DNA of 64,000 nucleotides from Chrysoporthe austroafricana (taxonomy: Eukaryota; Ascomycota; Sordariomycetes; Diaporthales; Cryphonectriaceae), in contig JYIP02000004.1 in the NCBI GenBank assembly GCA_001051155.2, positions 2,784,383-2,848,382 on the forward strand, given 5' to 3'. Below are positions 34,874 through 47,517 of this stretch, piece by piece (the stretch's first letter is position 1; every line of letters begins with the position of its first letter). The position numbers and the translations under genes were made by a program. The notes under the pieces are model-generated. The model was not told the origin of the DNA, searched no databases, and saw only the letters and a list, made by a program, of their open reading frames with translations.

Positions 34874-36382
34874 TCATAGATCATGTGCAAGCTGGTCATC
34901 AATCTTTCCCCAAAGACCCCTATTCATAGAGCCGGCCAGCCAATAGTTTCCTCCGCAGTCTTTGCCAAAAATGGGGAACGCATCGGGCACGGCTATGCCG
35001 CACTGGCAGGTCTGTACATAGGTCGGGACGCCAGGCCTCGCGCCCTCCCTACCGGCGACGACGACCGCGGGCGAGAGGTCTGCCTCGAAGAGCCTCGCCT
35101 TGGCCCAGTTCGTGTAGAACAGCATGAGCATCCCGGGGTCCCCGAAGAACGGCGGCAGCCTGCCGATCGACCCGCGCCACATGCCCATGAACGCCTCGAC
35201 CTGTGCGCGGGTGCCCAGCTCCCGTATCGCGCTGCGGATAGTCGCGGCGACGTGGCCGAGCGGCCTCTCGAAGATGTCACGCACCGTGAGGAGGACCGGG
35301 ATGAAGCCCACCGCCGGGGAGACGTATGGGCCCCCGGCGCTGGGGAGCAGGTCTCCGGCGAGAGGTGTGCGCAGCGAGCAGGCGTTGTTCACCAAGAGCA
35401 TCCTGCCAGAGGTGGGTGGCAGGTGAGAAACGGCAAGGCGCGTGAACCAAGCACACATGACGTCTCCCTCGCTCAGAAAGGTAGGCGGCTCGTCGTCGGC
35501 CATGCCCGCGAGGTCCGCGAGGGCTGTCTCGTGCAGCTTCTTCATGTAGGGCGCCGGCACGCACAGCATGCGGTTCTCCAGGGCGCTGCAGTAGCCGAGG
35601 ACGTTGCTCAGCGCGAAGCCTACCTGGCCCAGCAGCCCGAGGCGACGGTCGGAGAGCTTGTACGGCTCTGTCTGGTGCCGTCCCAGGTCCGCAAGCGGGT
35701 CGGTGTCGAGCCCGATCGGACGGACGATTTTCCCGGCCTCGCCGCGGAGCACGAGGCACCAGGCATCGAGGACGGCTCGCATGCCCAGCGCGTCCATGAG
35801 GGTGTGCGGCCAGTGCAGGGTGACGAGCGTCTTGTCCTGGAACGACACGATGTGAAGGCCCAGCTGCGGGATGTCCTTGGTCAGGTAGTCGTCCAGTTTC
35901 ACGGGAGCCCCCTCGGGGTGAAACATGGACCGGAAGTCATCCGGATCCCCCACAGTCGCCGGGCGTGTCGGAGCCCTGAGGAGACGGCCCGCAACGGGGT
36001 GGTCTGCGGCGTGCGTGTCGTGCGACACGTGAGAGTACGCCAGGGGCGGCCGATCTACAGTGAAGTCAGCCGGTATATGATACTCCAGCCCTCCATCGCT
36101 CTAGGGTCCCGTCGTGAGTTAGCATACATTTCTCGACTTCGCGATCTCGGTCCCAGAATCAGGACCTACACTACCTCGCAGTCGGGCCCCCAACTTCTGC
36201 CATCCGTCGCGTCGGATCAACGCCTCCAGCTTGCTTCGAAGCTTTCCGGCATCAAGCACGTCGTCGAAGGCAAACATGGAGAACAATATGGAAGATCTCC
36301 ATAGTGGTGTATCGTCGAAGAAATGCAACGGTATGATGACATCTGTTGGCGCTCTGACCGGTGTGGTCGTGTTCCAGAACAT
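34874..36382 (-). CDS. BAHD/condensation-like acyltransferase
   Basis: Two exons, 36382..36175 and 36090..34874, give 474 aa. The 84-nt intron has donor GTAGTG and a CTAAC branch. The joined reading G-L-E-Y-H-I-P across the splice fits related fungal proteins. The catalytic motif HxxxD is present as H165-T-L-M-D169 within LHWPHTLMDALG, and this His normally deprotonates the acceptor in acyl-CoA transferases. The DFGWG structural motif of plant BAHD enzymes is absent; the corresponding region reads P-I-F-G-K-D-C-G-G-N-Y-W. The family belongs to the chloramphenicol-acetyltransferase fold, and many members act in fungal secondary metabolism. The substrate is unknown. No core biosynthetic gene lies next to it, so cluster membership is not supported. 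Confidence 0.8.
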
Positions 36383-39300
36383 GCTGCCTCGAGTCTCAGA
36401 GTACGGGTGAAATTCAGTTGCGTTGACCTTGGATCACTGATGAGTTTCAGCACCCTATTGCGGTCAGTAGACGGAAAAGCTTGTCATACGAAATAACATC
36501 TTCGGATAAAACCAAAATATAAGTATAGGCCGTCAGATTGTCGAGGCCGAAAGGTACCCGGGCAGTCTGTAAGAGGGCATATCAGACGGTGAGAACATGT
36601 CGCTTCAGGTCAAACCATGTCACTGGCCTCGGTCAATCGAGATGAGGCACAGCACATGCATGTCGTGGCAGCAATTGGCAGCCCATGTCTGCGGCCCCAA
36701 AACTAAGTCCGGGGGACACAAATTGGAGAGCAGCGAGAGGAAGAGAAAAGTTGCGTCTTTTCAGAAGAGAGTTATTTTACAACTGAGTAAGAATCAGAGT
36801 ATCAACCACCAATGAAATAACTACCTGGATAACAAACACAACTGCCAATCCACCTAACTTGCTCGATAAAACAAAGAGAAGGAAAAATGAAAATAAAAGC
36901 GCCAAAATTCTACCGGTGATATGGCGATAAATTCACGTCACCTTTCGGGATCGAAGCAGCCGTGCTTGAAAAGAATGTTGGTATAGTCATTAACCAGGTG
37001 ATTGGCATCGATACGCCTGCTAGTATATACTCCTTACCATGAAGTCAGATGACAGACGGTGCTGACATAGTCCATGTGTACCTAGGTAGTCCTGTAACGT
37101 TCTATAAAGGTAAGTTTTCCCTTTCTCCCGACGCATTCTAAGGCCTATTGCTTGATAGACTCAGCACGACTTGAGGAACCCTAGATCCTGGTGCCCTGTA
37201 CTCTTGCACGGCCTCTTGACTCGGCGAAGAAACCCTTCGGGGAAGGCGACGAATGACCGAACCGGTGAGGACCCTAATATGCCCGAACTTTACGGTACGA
37301 GCATGCATGCGTGCCTCAAGCTACTGCTGTGTCTGTGCTTTTGCGCGAACTGAGACAAGAGCCAGGGAGGTTGACCCAGCCAGCCCGGGCCTCGACACCG
37401 TATCCGCTAGGCACGTACAGCGATGTCGGTGAGTCACGGAGACCTCGTGTCAACCTCAGAATTCCACCTAGCCGCGAGCCTCGCCTGCTCACCAGCTGCG
37501 CGGGATACCATGTCTGGCAGGTGAGCCCTCGGCGCAGCCTGCCCTCGATCAGGCTGGACGGCCTGAGTCATGGGCCCTTGTAGCTTTTCCACTGTAGCGG
37601 CCCTCGCCATCAGTAGACGTACGATATCTCACCCAACGTCACAATCATATAAGCCAACATATATATGTGTTCCCAGCCTTCCCCCTGAGTCGTGCGCCCC
37701 CCCCCCTCTCCCCAACAGCGCTCGCCTACGTCTTGCCTGCCCGCCCACCCGTCTCATGCCAGCAGTACGGTAAGTTTCGGGACTCATCGAGATCTGGGCC
37801 CCGGGGGCTGGAGCGCGAACCTAATCTAGAAGCTTATGCGTCGAGGCAGCCTGCTTCTTGGTAAAGCGCTCCGCAGGTCGGCCGTGAAGGCTGCCAAGCT
37901 TTCTCGGGACGGCGACGATCTGTGGCGGTGATGGGCCGTGTCTCGGAACCTCAGGGGCGCGATCGTCGATCTCGCGCAGGAAGACGGGAGGGCGACATTG
38001 AGTGCTGATGGCGGCGGCTGGTGGGCATCTAATCTAGATAATCTAGACCTGGCGGGCCGATACTAGGGTCATCACTCACGAAGTAGTTGACGTAGTTGAT
38101 ACTAGTCTTCTCGGAATTATCGTCGTTGTTCTCCCTACGGAGGTGTTCTCCCGGCTAGGCTCCGACTACTATGTTAAAAGACCAACTTGCTCCACCAGAG
38201 GCTCCGTCTAGATTTCCCATCCGGGAAATCCCGTCGGCACTAGCTCAGCCTGATATCCATCTAACCTTGTCCACACCCCCCTAGCCCCTCAGGCCGACCA
38301 CTGACACGCGCCAAAAAAACGTGACACATGATGCCCGTCTCTTCATGCCCGACGACGACATTATGCCCGAGCAAAGTGCCTCGAGAGATGGGCGCACCAG
38401 CAGGCAAGTAGGCACGCGGCCCTCTGTTGTGCGGGTTAGCGTACGTCACCCGGCGGGAGCGGCGGCAAAGGCGACGTCAAGATCGAACGATAAGGGGATG
38501 TGCACCCGGAAAGCCTCCTTTGTGCCCAGGAAGTCTCGCGACCTCTCAGGAATCTCAGGTTCGTTTCGCCACGGCCGGCCCGCTGCCTGCTCTGGGCGTG
38601 GGGGGTCCTGCTGCCGTTGGGCGGCGCGGCGGGCAGGCAGGCAGGCAGGCAGGCAGAGGCACACCGTGACAGCCTGATCTTGTGTCCACCCCGTCGTCAC
38701 CTTCGTCGTCAGGCATACTGCGGTGGGACCCCACCAAAGCCCGTCACTCAGCCCAGCGACGGTCACGTACCATAGCAGCAGGGAACCCGCGCCAATGAGG
38801 AAAAAAAAGGAACCCGCCATCCGGGCGCATCACATATGAGCCTGAGCCTGACCTTTGATCCAGGCGGCCGCTGCTGATTAGCCAGCCGCCGTACCACCCC
38901 CTCCTTCGTCTAACACTGTATGTCTTAGAACGCACGCACGCCAGCCTGTAGGAAAATGTCCCAGCGGCCCACATCTTGCCTCCCCCCGCTTCTTATCGGA
39001 CGGCCGCCCCCGGTGATGGCACGCAGCCGGAGCCCCGGGGCCCCGGGGCCCGCACCGAGGCAGTCGAGGTCGGAGATCAGTGGGTTGTGCTGATCATCCC
39101 CTCGGGGAAGGCTGCAGCCCGCTGGGGCTGGGGTCTCGTGCCTGCGGAGACACCAGGCGGCCTCCGCCGTGCCCCTCTTGGGACGATCCGGATCGCGTGT
39201 TGCTCGCTGCCAGACAGCGAGAGCCTGGGCGGGCTTTCCCACAGATTTGTTTCAGGCGGCAGACGCGATTGAAACTGCAAAAGGCGGGTCATGGCATCAC

Positions 39301-40220
39301 GGGAGGAGAAGAGGGGGCGGGTCACTGGTGATTGACTTCATCATTCCACTATCCGAGGTCAAATACGTCGAGCACCTAATCCAAAATGTCAAGCCCTGCC
39401 CTTCAAGCCGATTTTCCGTTAATATCGATAAATGGTATAACCCCCTCCCTGAACTGCCGTGGAAATGCTGTAGAAAATAATGAGAAATCAGAAGTCAGGG
39501 TTGCCGCCCAGCAACCAGCTAGAAAAAAAGCCCGATGATACATCCCCTCCACATGGAGACACCACACCCTGCCATGGCACATGCTCAAGCCCGAATCTGC
39601 ACACACATGCTCCGTTTGTTCGCCTGGCAAGCACATCTAGTATGCGGCCCCATCCATCCAGAGAAATAAATAAACGCGGTCGCAAAGCCGACCCTTCCCG
39701 CAGTACGGAGCGCCACAGGCCAGCGCCGATACCAGCGCCGCCCATAGACCCCCCGCGCCGGGTTTCACTCACTATCATGACTCGGTGCTGGGCCGATGTT
39801 CAATCGCCGCTCTGTCGGGTGACACACTGAAAATGCCCGTGGCTGTGGGCCCACTCACTTCCACCTCCCGCCACGAGACCCGATAGGACTGTGTTGGGCC
39901 GAATGTGATACACCCAGCGGTAGTAGCTGCAAGACCGCGAAATTGGAAGTCGATGAGTCGCACAGACACAATTGTATCTCCGGAAACGCTCTGGTGCTAA
40001 TCAGAGCCTCTCGACCACACGTATCAAGTATGGCTATTCCCGGAGCAGTCTTAAAAGTGACGCGAGAAAATCACCAAAAAGAGGTGTGGGTCGAACCGGG
40101 GCAATCAATGTATGTCATATCCGGTCTGCTCACGAGACCAGAAACCCCATGCGCGAAGCCGAAAGGTGCGTGAGATTGGGCCCCGGCTTGCATGAGCGGT
40201 GTCCATCCCAGTCTGCACTG
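36383..40220. other. 3.8 kb span without a recognisable gene
   Basis: The stretch runs from the acyltransferase start to the 3' end of the Ecl1-type gene. It contains an AT-rich part at 36.7-37.1 kb and GC-rich low-complexity sequence at 38.4-39.2 kb. Frames are short and without domains. Confidence 0.5.
38632..38656. repeat. GGCA microsatellite
   Basis: About six tandem GGCA units in 25 nt, in GC-rich intergenic DNA. Confidence 0.9.
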
Positions 40221-41403
40221 TCAACGGCTGTTCATCCCTGTCACCGGCTGTATAGGCGTGACGAGTTCAATCGACTTCGGTCGCGAATAAGCTCCGGGGC
40301 GTCGCGACGGTAGTGGTCGGTCGGAGCCTTGCGAAGTCATTGTGTAGCCGTAGTTGTCATAAGTCGACGAGTAGACCGTCGAAGAAGGGCGGCTTCCGTA
40401 CGACGTGCCCGGGCTTGTGGTACTGCGTGCTGAGAACGGCCACATGCCTGTGGGGTAAGAGCCCGAGGGGGTGGGTGGACTTGGTTCTCGGACGTTAAGC
40501 GACCGCAGCGCCGAGATTGCTGACGTGTGATGGCTAGCAGACTGAGGCGATGTCGGAGGCGAGATGAGCATGGAGTGGGGTCGTGATGGTGAGGCTCGCG
40601 GGATGATGTCCCTGGGTTCTGGGTCGCCCGCTGCGTAAAAGGGGTAGTTGGGACTCGTTCGTGTCCGGAAGGTGAGGCTCCTCGGTGTTGAGCTGGACGG
40701 AGACGGGTCGGGATGGTCTTCGGCACGGCATCTGATCCCTCGTCAGCGAGCTGTGTGCAGGAATGCCACAAGCACACACAGCGAGAGAGAGAGAGTACTC
40801 ACGCTTCAGAACAGTATATCGCCTTCTCGTCTTTGGGCACGAACTGCTTTTCGCACGTCATACTATCAACTCTACATTAGTCAACAGCCCACGGCAGAAT
40901 GCAGATGCAGGAACGGCGCATGCGGAGACAATCTCTCCGCGTCAGCCAGGATCTCGGGAGCACATGAGCTGCGGCCGAACGCAGAATGATATCCGTCACA
41001 CCAGATGACGAGGTGCGCCGTTCCACGGTTGTGTTGATGGAAGGGAATCATTACACGAGGCCTGTGCCCCGTCAAACCCTGGGGAGCTAAACCGGGGCGA
41101 GGCTGTTGCGGCGGGGGAGAAGATAAAAAAAACACAGATAGCGGGGGAGGCAAGTGACACCTACCAGAATAGAGGAAAGCTCTCCCTCTCATCCGACAGC
41201 CAGTACTCATCCTCCATCTCACGTTCCCTCTCCCGCGGGTTCTTGCCCAGCTTCGAACCAAACTGCGAGGTTCCTCTGCGGCTCATTGCTGGTCGTGAAG
41301 CCTTGTGCCTGGAGGAGGGGTCGGTGACTGTGACGGCCTTCCTCACGTCCGTATAAGAGGTGTTGGCAGAACTATGGCCAGACTTCCTCCGGTGGTGGTA
41401 CAT
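40221..41403 (-). CDS. Ecl1-type life-span regulatory factor domain protein
   Basis: Three exons, 41403..41165, 40862..40803 and 40731..40221, join to 269 aa. The middle exon codes for most of a Cys motif which, joined at both splice sites, reads C-M-T-C-E-K-Q-F-V-P and then A-I-Y-C-S-E-A-C-R. This CxxC plus CSxxC arrangement is the core of the Ecl1/life-span regulatory factor family. Fission-yeast members extend chronological life span and respond to sulphur or amino-acid starvation, probably by binding zinc. The N-terminus is basic (MYHHRRKSGHSS), and the C-terminal 170 residues are Ser/Pro-rich and likely disordered. Intron 1 is long (302 nt); intron 2 (71 nt) has GTGAGT and a CTGAC branch. 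Both splices are needed to build the motif, which supports them. Further upstream non-coding exons are possible. Confidence 0.85.
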
Positions 41404-42799
41404 CGGGCAGGACGGAGACCAAGAGATCTGATGGGCTGGTTCCTCTCTCTTGTCCCTCGGGGGTGACGGGCCAGACTGTTCGCTGGTTGGCCGGCCGCTC
41501 CTCGCAGGATCCTGCTACCGGGCGTGGGCAAGGGAGCGGGGGTCCGGTGTGCGGGACAATCCAGTGGCTCGCTGGTCCAGCTCCGTCCGGAAGGTTGGCA
41601 GACCTAAGTATCTCGCGCCAGCACAGGTCGGTGCCCAGCTCGCAGGAGACCACAGAGGGGAGGTGGGGCGAGAAGCAGTGTGGATGCCCGCCAGAGGGTT
41701 GCGCGGCTGCGGCCCTTTATGCAGCGGCGGACTAGCAGAGATGTGGGTGTGATGCAAGACGAAAGATCGTATGCAGGTTTTCAAGCGTGGTGACAGGAAA
41801 GGTCCAAGGTGTCTCTCGTATCAGCTCCGGGGTGGCGAACAGGTGTGGTTAAAACCCGGCAGATCGTCAAGGACGGAGGGCAGTGGCACATGGACATATA
41901 AAACAAAACTCTGCCCTGGTGGCACCGATGACTCTTGCGCAAATGCTGAGTAGGATGTCGCGTCGCGATTGCGCAAGGTAGCGCGGGTCTGGAGTGCCCT
42001 CTTCCCCCGTGTAGTGCCCGTGGTCCCCTTGTCCCGGTATGGCCTCTCTGCAGGGTCCGTCCTTCTTGGGATGAAGCCCTGGAGTTGACTAATTAAGGTG
42101 CCAGGAACAACAGCGTGCCTTGCAAGCGTTGACGGCAGTCCGGTGCAATCCAGCGCGGTGGGGACCTGAACCAGGATAGAGCACAAGACTAGGTCGGCTG
42201 CTGAGTGATGGGTTGCCGCTAGTGCCAGGCCGGCGCGGGCGCAGGTCCTCTTGGCCTGATTCCCGGTCTCTTGGGTCCTGGTCTTGTGCCTGGGAGTGAA
42301 TGGAATGGTTCAAGCGGCTGACGGGCCTTGTTCCTCGATCCCGGGCCAAAGACGGGGTTAATGAGGCCGAGTGTGCGACCTCTTGGCAGGTATAGGTTAT
42401 ACGCAGCCGAAGCGGTGGCCGTCGTGTTATATGTTATGACGGCGAGACAATGGGCAGGCAAGGCGTGTGGCCTGTCCTCCTGACTGGGTCCCGGGCGGGA
42501 GGGTCACGCAAAAGGCGGAGTGGTGGCGCCTTGTCACTTTGTGTCCTGGTATGATGACAACGGCGATCGCTGTGCACTTGCTCCCCGAGCAGCAAAGCAC
42601 CGACTTATGTATGACAGGGTCCGGCGGACAGAGGGATGCCGGTACCAGGAGGAGATGGGGGTTACCGCTGGTGTACTTAGTAGCCTATGGAGGCTCCTGT
42701 GAGGCTGGGCAGGACGACAACAAGGCGAGGGGTGCTGCTGGCCGGAAGGTGAGACGGGTCTGTCTGTGCCAGGAAGTGGTCTGAGGAGACACGGGGAGA

Positions 42800-43060
42800 G
42801 AGCAAATAACAACTTAGTGTGTGTATAAAGAGAGGAGAGGAGCAGGGAGGGAGATCCGCGTTGGGGGTCCGGCTGGGAGGTGAGAGTAAATCCTGAAGAG
42901 CGAGTGGGAGAGCAGCCAGAACAGGAATGGCGGGCCTGGAATTTATTTGTATGATGCCGTGGGTAAGTTGGAAAAGTGCAGGAATGCAGAGGGTGAGGGA
43001 AAAGAGCGACCTGACGAGAGGGAGAGAGAGAGGGAGAAAAGAGAAGAGTTAGTCCCAGGC
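42800..43060 (-). promoter_or_regulatory. Pyrimidine-rich (minus strand) leader or promoter candidate
   Basis: The minus strand is strongly CT-rich here, with runs such as CTCTCTCTCTCCCTC. It sits 1.4-1.7 kb upstream of the Ecl1-type start in the right orientation for a transcription start with a long leader. This is inference from composition only. Confidence 0.3.
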
Positions 43061-44140
43061 TGTATGCGATCCTGAAGCGAGAGGACAGGACTTGAGAGAG
43101 GACTTGGATGTGTACGGACGAATGATGGTGCAAGAGAGGTACATGGTGACAAGGTTGAAGGGCGCTTCGTGGCCCAGGCCCCTTGTGACTCTTTCCCACT
43201 GCCGCGTCCGGTATGGCTCAGAGCATGGTACTGAGTACTCACGTACTGTACAGCCCACGTCCACTTCTCCACAGTGCTGTTCCAAGCCTGGGCGGCGCTG
43301 GGCGGCGGCGTGAACAGGCCGGCGGGCTGTGGACGGACCGGGGGGACCTTTGGGGGCTCTGCCCACAGTGACGGATACTGTTACGGTGAGGGGTGGCCCT
43401 GTACCAGGACCGCACGGGTGTACATCCGCACAGAGCTGAGGGCCTGTCCTGCCTGTGTGCTGCTATGCAAGGTGCTGCTGCCGCCCAGTCACAGGCGCAC
43501 TGCACGTTGCACGTTGCACGCTGCCTGCCCCGAGCCCTCGTTCCTCAGAGCTGCACGAACCACAGCACCCGACGGTGGGCTTGACCCGCTGAAACGGACC
43601 CTGCTCGGTGCCTGCTGTACTATCTCTCTCCTCCCTACCTGGGGGGGAGGGGGGGGGGAGCCAGTGAGCCAAACAGGGCCCTGGGGCCGTCTCGAAGGAT
43701 CAAGTCTAGATGCTTCTCAGGCAAGAAATTTTTTTTTCCTTTCTCTCGCTGTCATGCCCAGCTACTGGCTCACAGGCCCTGTGCAAAATTCGCAATGTCA
43801 CAGCGCGTGCGGGAACAGAAAAAAAAAAAACAATCTGCTAGTCCCGAGCATCGAAAACGTGTCCGAGGCTGCCGATATCAATGATCAATGCATAGCACCC
43901 GCGACATGAGCAAATACTGGACTCTGGGCCGCATGACTGGGGACCAAGACTGGGGGGGGGCCGGCGCACGAGGGATCTGTCAGGCCGGCGGGCGGTTTGA
44001 GCACCTGCATCAAATCGCCGTCGTGCCGCATCTGTCTCAGCACAGTGGTTTATAGTGGTTCCTATTTGTAAAAAGAATTGCAGCTCCAGCGCACGTTTTC
44101 TCACCCGCGCACGCCCGGCAGCCTGTCAGGGCGCCGCTGC

Positions 44141-44190
44141 ACAGCACAGCACAGCACAGCACGGCACAGCACAGCACAGCACGGCACAGC
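44141..44190. repeat. ACAGC/ACGGC minisatellite
   Basis: Ten 5-nt units lie in a row, with ACGGC replacing ACAGC at units five and nine, so a four-unit higher-order period is visible. Confidence 0.9.
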
Positions 44191-47100
44191 AGCACTGCAC
44201 GGTGCATGACCTGAGCATCGGGGCTCTGGGCTCCATAAAATGCTCATCACGACATGTGGTTCAACCCAAGGCTCTGAGGCGTACTTATGCTGTTGCATGA
44301 ATAAGGTGGCAGTAGAAGCTGCTAACTGCCAGAGCCTCGTGCGCCGACGACGAATAACAGCCCGCCGCTGCCGCACGGGCGCCACTCTCTGCCCTTGCCA
44401 GTACACATGCACACCAGGCCATCCTGACGGGCGTTTAGCTAATGGGTAATCTCCCCGGCCGAATAGGCACGCTGAGGTCGACCTTCGTGGTGACGATGAT
44501 GCCATGCCACGGCCATGCCACGGCCACGCCATCGCCCGGCCTTCCCTTCCCTCCCCCCCTTCTCGCAGCACGCAGCGGGAGCGGGAAAAACCCACCGTAC
44601 CGCCCCGGAACAACGGAGCTGGGCTCGGGTGGGGGGCGGTGCGGTCGAGACCTCGCGGTCCCCAGCCAGCACTGTGGATGGTGCTCCACGGTGCTAAGGG
44701 GCCATGTCTTTGGGGTAACAGCACAGCACGGCATACCCAGTAGCATCTGTCGGTGAACGGCCAGCGCACATCACCAGTCTGGCCCGTCTGCTGGGCAGGC
44801 AAGCAGCTCGACGTGAAACGGAGTGTCAGGTCAGCAAGCAAGCAACCTAAGCTCCGTCTGGCGTCATCTCTCCCCTTACCGTGTCCAGCCAGCCAGCCTG
44901 CACCGCCCCGACTCGTGACGTACCTTGATGGCGGCAGAAGGCGCAGAGGGAGCCTTTCTCTAGGCCTAAGAATGCCAGGTCACCGACAAGGAACCTCACG
45001 TTGGCCTGCCGGCCAAGACGTGTTCGCTAGCCGCATCGACGTTATCACGACATCCGGATGCCCTGAAGCGTAGCTCCCGTGAGCAGCGGCCGGACCGCTT
45101 CCGGCTGAGGTGTCGATGATGCTCTCCAGCTAGCAATGAGCAAATCATCATACGGGCCACGGAGGGGTTTCCATTACACAACAGCCAAATCCCTCCTCTG
45201 AATCACCTTGGCTTGGGGGATTGCATCATCCTTCACTATAATGGGCAGCTCTCGACCGGCCCCAGGGCGCAGGCATCCGACCGATCCGATCGCGAGGCGG
45301 ACCGAGTTACTACTGAATTCGTCACCAAGCTGCCGGCTTGCAAAGCAACTTTGTCCCTGGTCCTCCCAGCTCTAATTTTGACAGCTCGAATGAATCTGGG
45401 GCCGCCCGGAGGACAGCCCGCGCGTATGCAAGGTCTTTCCTTGCAATGGGCCGTGGAGCCATAGGCTTTTTCACAGAGCGCGATCGACGCCTCTCTCGAC
45501 GACACGAGATCAGTGTTCCCAAGATAGAAGCACGGCTGGGCTGGAGGGTTGAGTCATCCAGCCAGGAACGCCTGCCTGCTGCTGCTTGAGCATGAACGGA
45601 GAAATATTCTCCAGTCTTCCGGGCCCGCGGCGGATGACACGGCCAGGTCGCCGTGCGGCTTTTTTCGAGCAGCCAGGCGACTGACGCCATCAGCCCTTCG
45701 CACGTCCCGGGAAGGTGGTGACATGTCTCTGTATCCGAGGCTCGCCGCAGCGAAGGCGAGCTGCAGAGCACACGCCGCCGACTGACCGAGCGGCCTCTTT
45801 GTTTTTTTTAAGGTTCCAGATGTGGCTTACCGGATCTTACCACCAGGCTTGCGTCAATGGTCATGGGTTCTTCCTTGGTTCGCGATTGCAGCGCGCAGCG
45901 CCTACATCTGTCCAAACCCTTTTGAGGCACATGTTCAGGTCCCTTGATGTCAGGGCGAGGCACTAAAACTCAGGGTCCCGGAAGCTTGGGACCTTGATGG
46001 ACCGCCTTGTCGGCCTCTCTTAAGCCGGGCGCATCTTTACTGTCTGGCTCGACCGTCTACTGAGAACAGCAGAGGTCGCTAGATACCTCTGCCGTTTGTC
46101 CCAACGGAACGGAACGTCCTACCCGAATCCGGTAATCCAAGCTCAGGGCTCAGTTTACTGAGCACAAAACGAGACGTGGGGGTTCGCGCTGAGTAATGGC
46201 TTCCGTTCCCCCTCAACCGTGCATCTGGCTGCGCAGCCGCGAGCAGCTTCTCGAAGGGCCGCGCGCCACAACCCACCCTGTCGGCCGTAGCACAGGCGGC
46301 CGCGCGTGAACACGGGCCATCCAGAGGCACGTACGGCGGGGGGAGGCCATGGGATACGGCCTTCGCGGCCGACGCCAGCGTGTTGGTTTCACGAAGTATG
46401 TTGCGCCCCGTCCGACGTGCGAAGGCTCCTCCCACCCATGTCTGGCGGGTAGCATTGCATTCCATCAAGCCACGCCGCGAGCAGGCTCGCTACCACCGTT
46501 TTCGTTTCGCTCTTCCCGGGCGTCCCTTTTTCGGCATCCCGTCCAGGGGATCTGCGGGAGCACTGTACGGGGAAACGCACGAAGACGGCGCGCCGCCCCA
46601 GTCGTCCCACGCGCCCTCCCAAGAGATGAGGACCAGACTCAGGAGAGGCCGAAGAAATCTTTCCACCTCGCTTGAGCTCCCCTTGTCGCCCACCCAGGCT
46701 GCCAACCCTCGACAGCACACGCTACAGGGCAGGCGGCCCCTATGTGTTGCATTCCGAACGGAGCCGTTCTGTGTCCTGACACCCGCGGCACCGGGAACGC
46801 GGCGGGGCCAGAGGCTTCACCGTCCGTCGGTCTCCACTGTCGGGCGTTCTTGCGAGATCACACGTCCACAGCTTTGAAAAGTTTCAACACTTCCAGAACA
46901 ACACCAGGACCTCACAATCTCCCTTGCACGGTGCGGTCCATCTGTGTCAAATGTCGCTCACAGCCATCGGTGAGGGACACGTTGACCGCTTGCAAGGTGC
47001 TCAGATGTGATTGTGAACTGTCACATCCGCCCCCGCTCTGGTGTTGCTCAACATGGCCCGACATTCTCCCATTGGGATTGCAGGCACACATACGGTCCAA

Positions 47101-47381
47101 TAGGTGAGTCAAGGCCACTATCACACCACGCCGGGCATGCACACATGGCGGTACAGCTCTTGCCTGGAGAAGAGGAGAATTGGAAACCGGCGCTCGAACA
47201 CAGGGGTATCGTGCGCGAAGTTGATTCACTGGAAATCACGATGGGGAATCGGGTGATTGTATGTGATATGTGTGACGGACCGCGCAGAGAGATCTCTATC
47301 TCTGGTGGACATGCGCCCAGATCATGATCGGCCGGGCCATCTGATTCTCGAAATTTCTCTTCACCCCCTGCTTCCAGACAC

Positions 47382-47517
47382 AAAAAAAAAAAAAAAAAAA
47401 AAGNAGACCCCTCTCCTTGGTGGACAAGCCCCCACAACCTACCCCGCCGGGCCAATAAATTTAAAAAAATTCTCTTCCCCCCCCCCCCCCAAAAAAAAAA
47501 AAAAAAAAAAAAAAAAA
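47382..47517. other. Homopolymer block with an undetermined base
   Basis: 21 A (47382-47402), then an N at 47404, then 14 C (47477-47490) directly followed by 27 A (47491-47517). This is the only ambiguous base in the window, and the assembly here is suspect. Confidence 0.9.

Noticed and set aside
34883..36304. 473-codon open frame on the plus strand
   Set aside because: It is the antisense of the acyltransferase. Its Arg/Glu/His-rich composition is the usual shadow of a GC-rich gene, and the minus strand carries HxxxD and a proper splice.
40080..40170. Possible minus-strand tRNA from GGTCGAACC
   Set aside because: The flanks do not form a T stem or an acceptor stem.
42534..43199. 221-codon minus-strand frame
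   Set aside because: It is made of Ser, Pro, Leu and His from CT-rich DNA. I read it as leader or promoter sequence, not protein.
43274..43909. 211-codon plus-strand frame
   Set aside because: It runs through G and A homopolymers with no domain-like pattern; chance frame.
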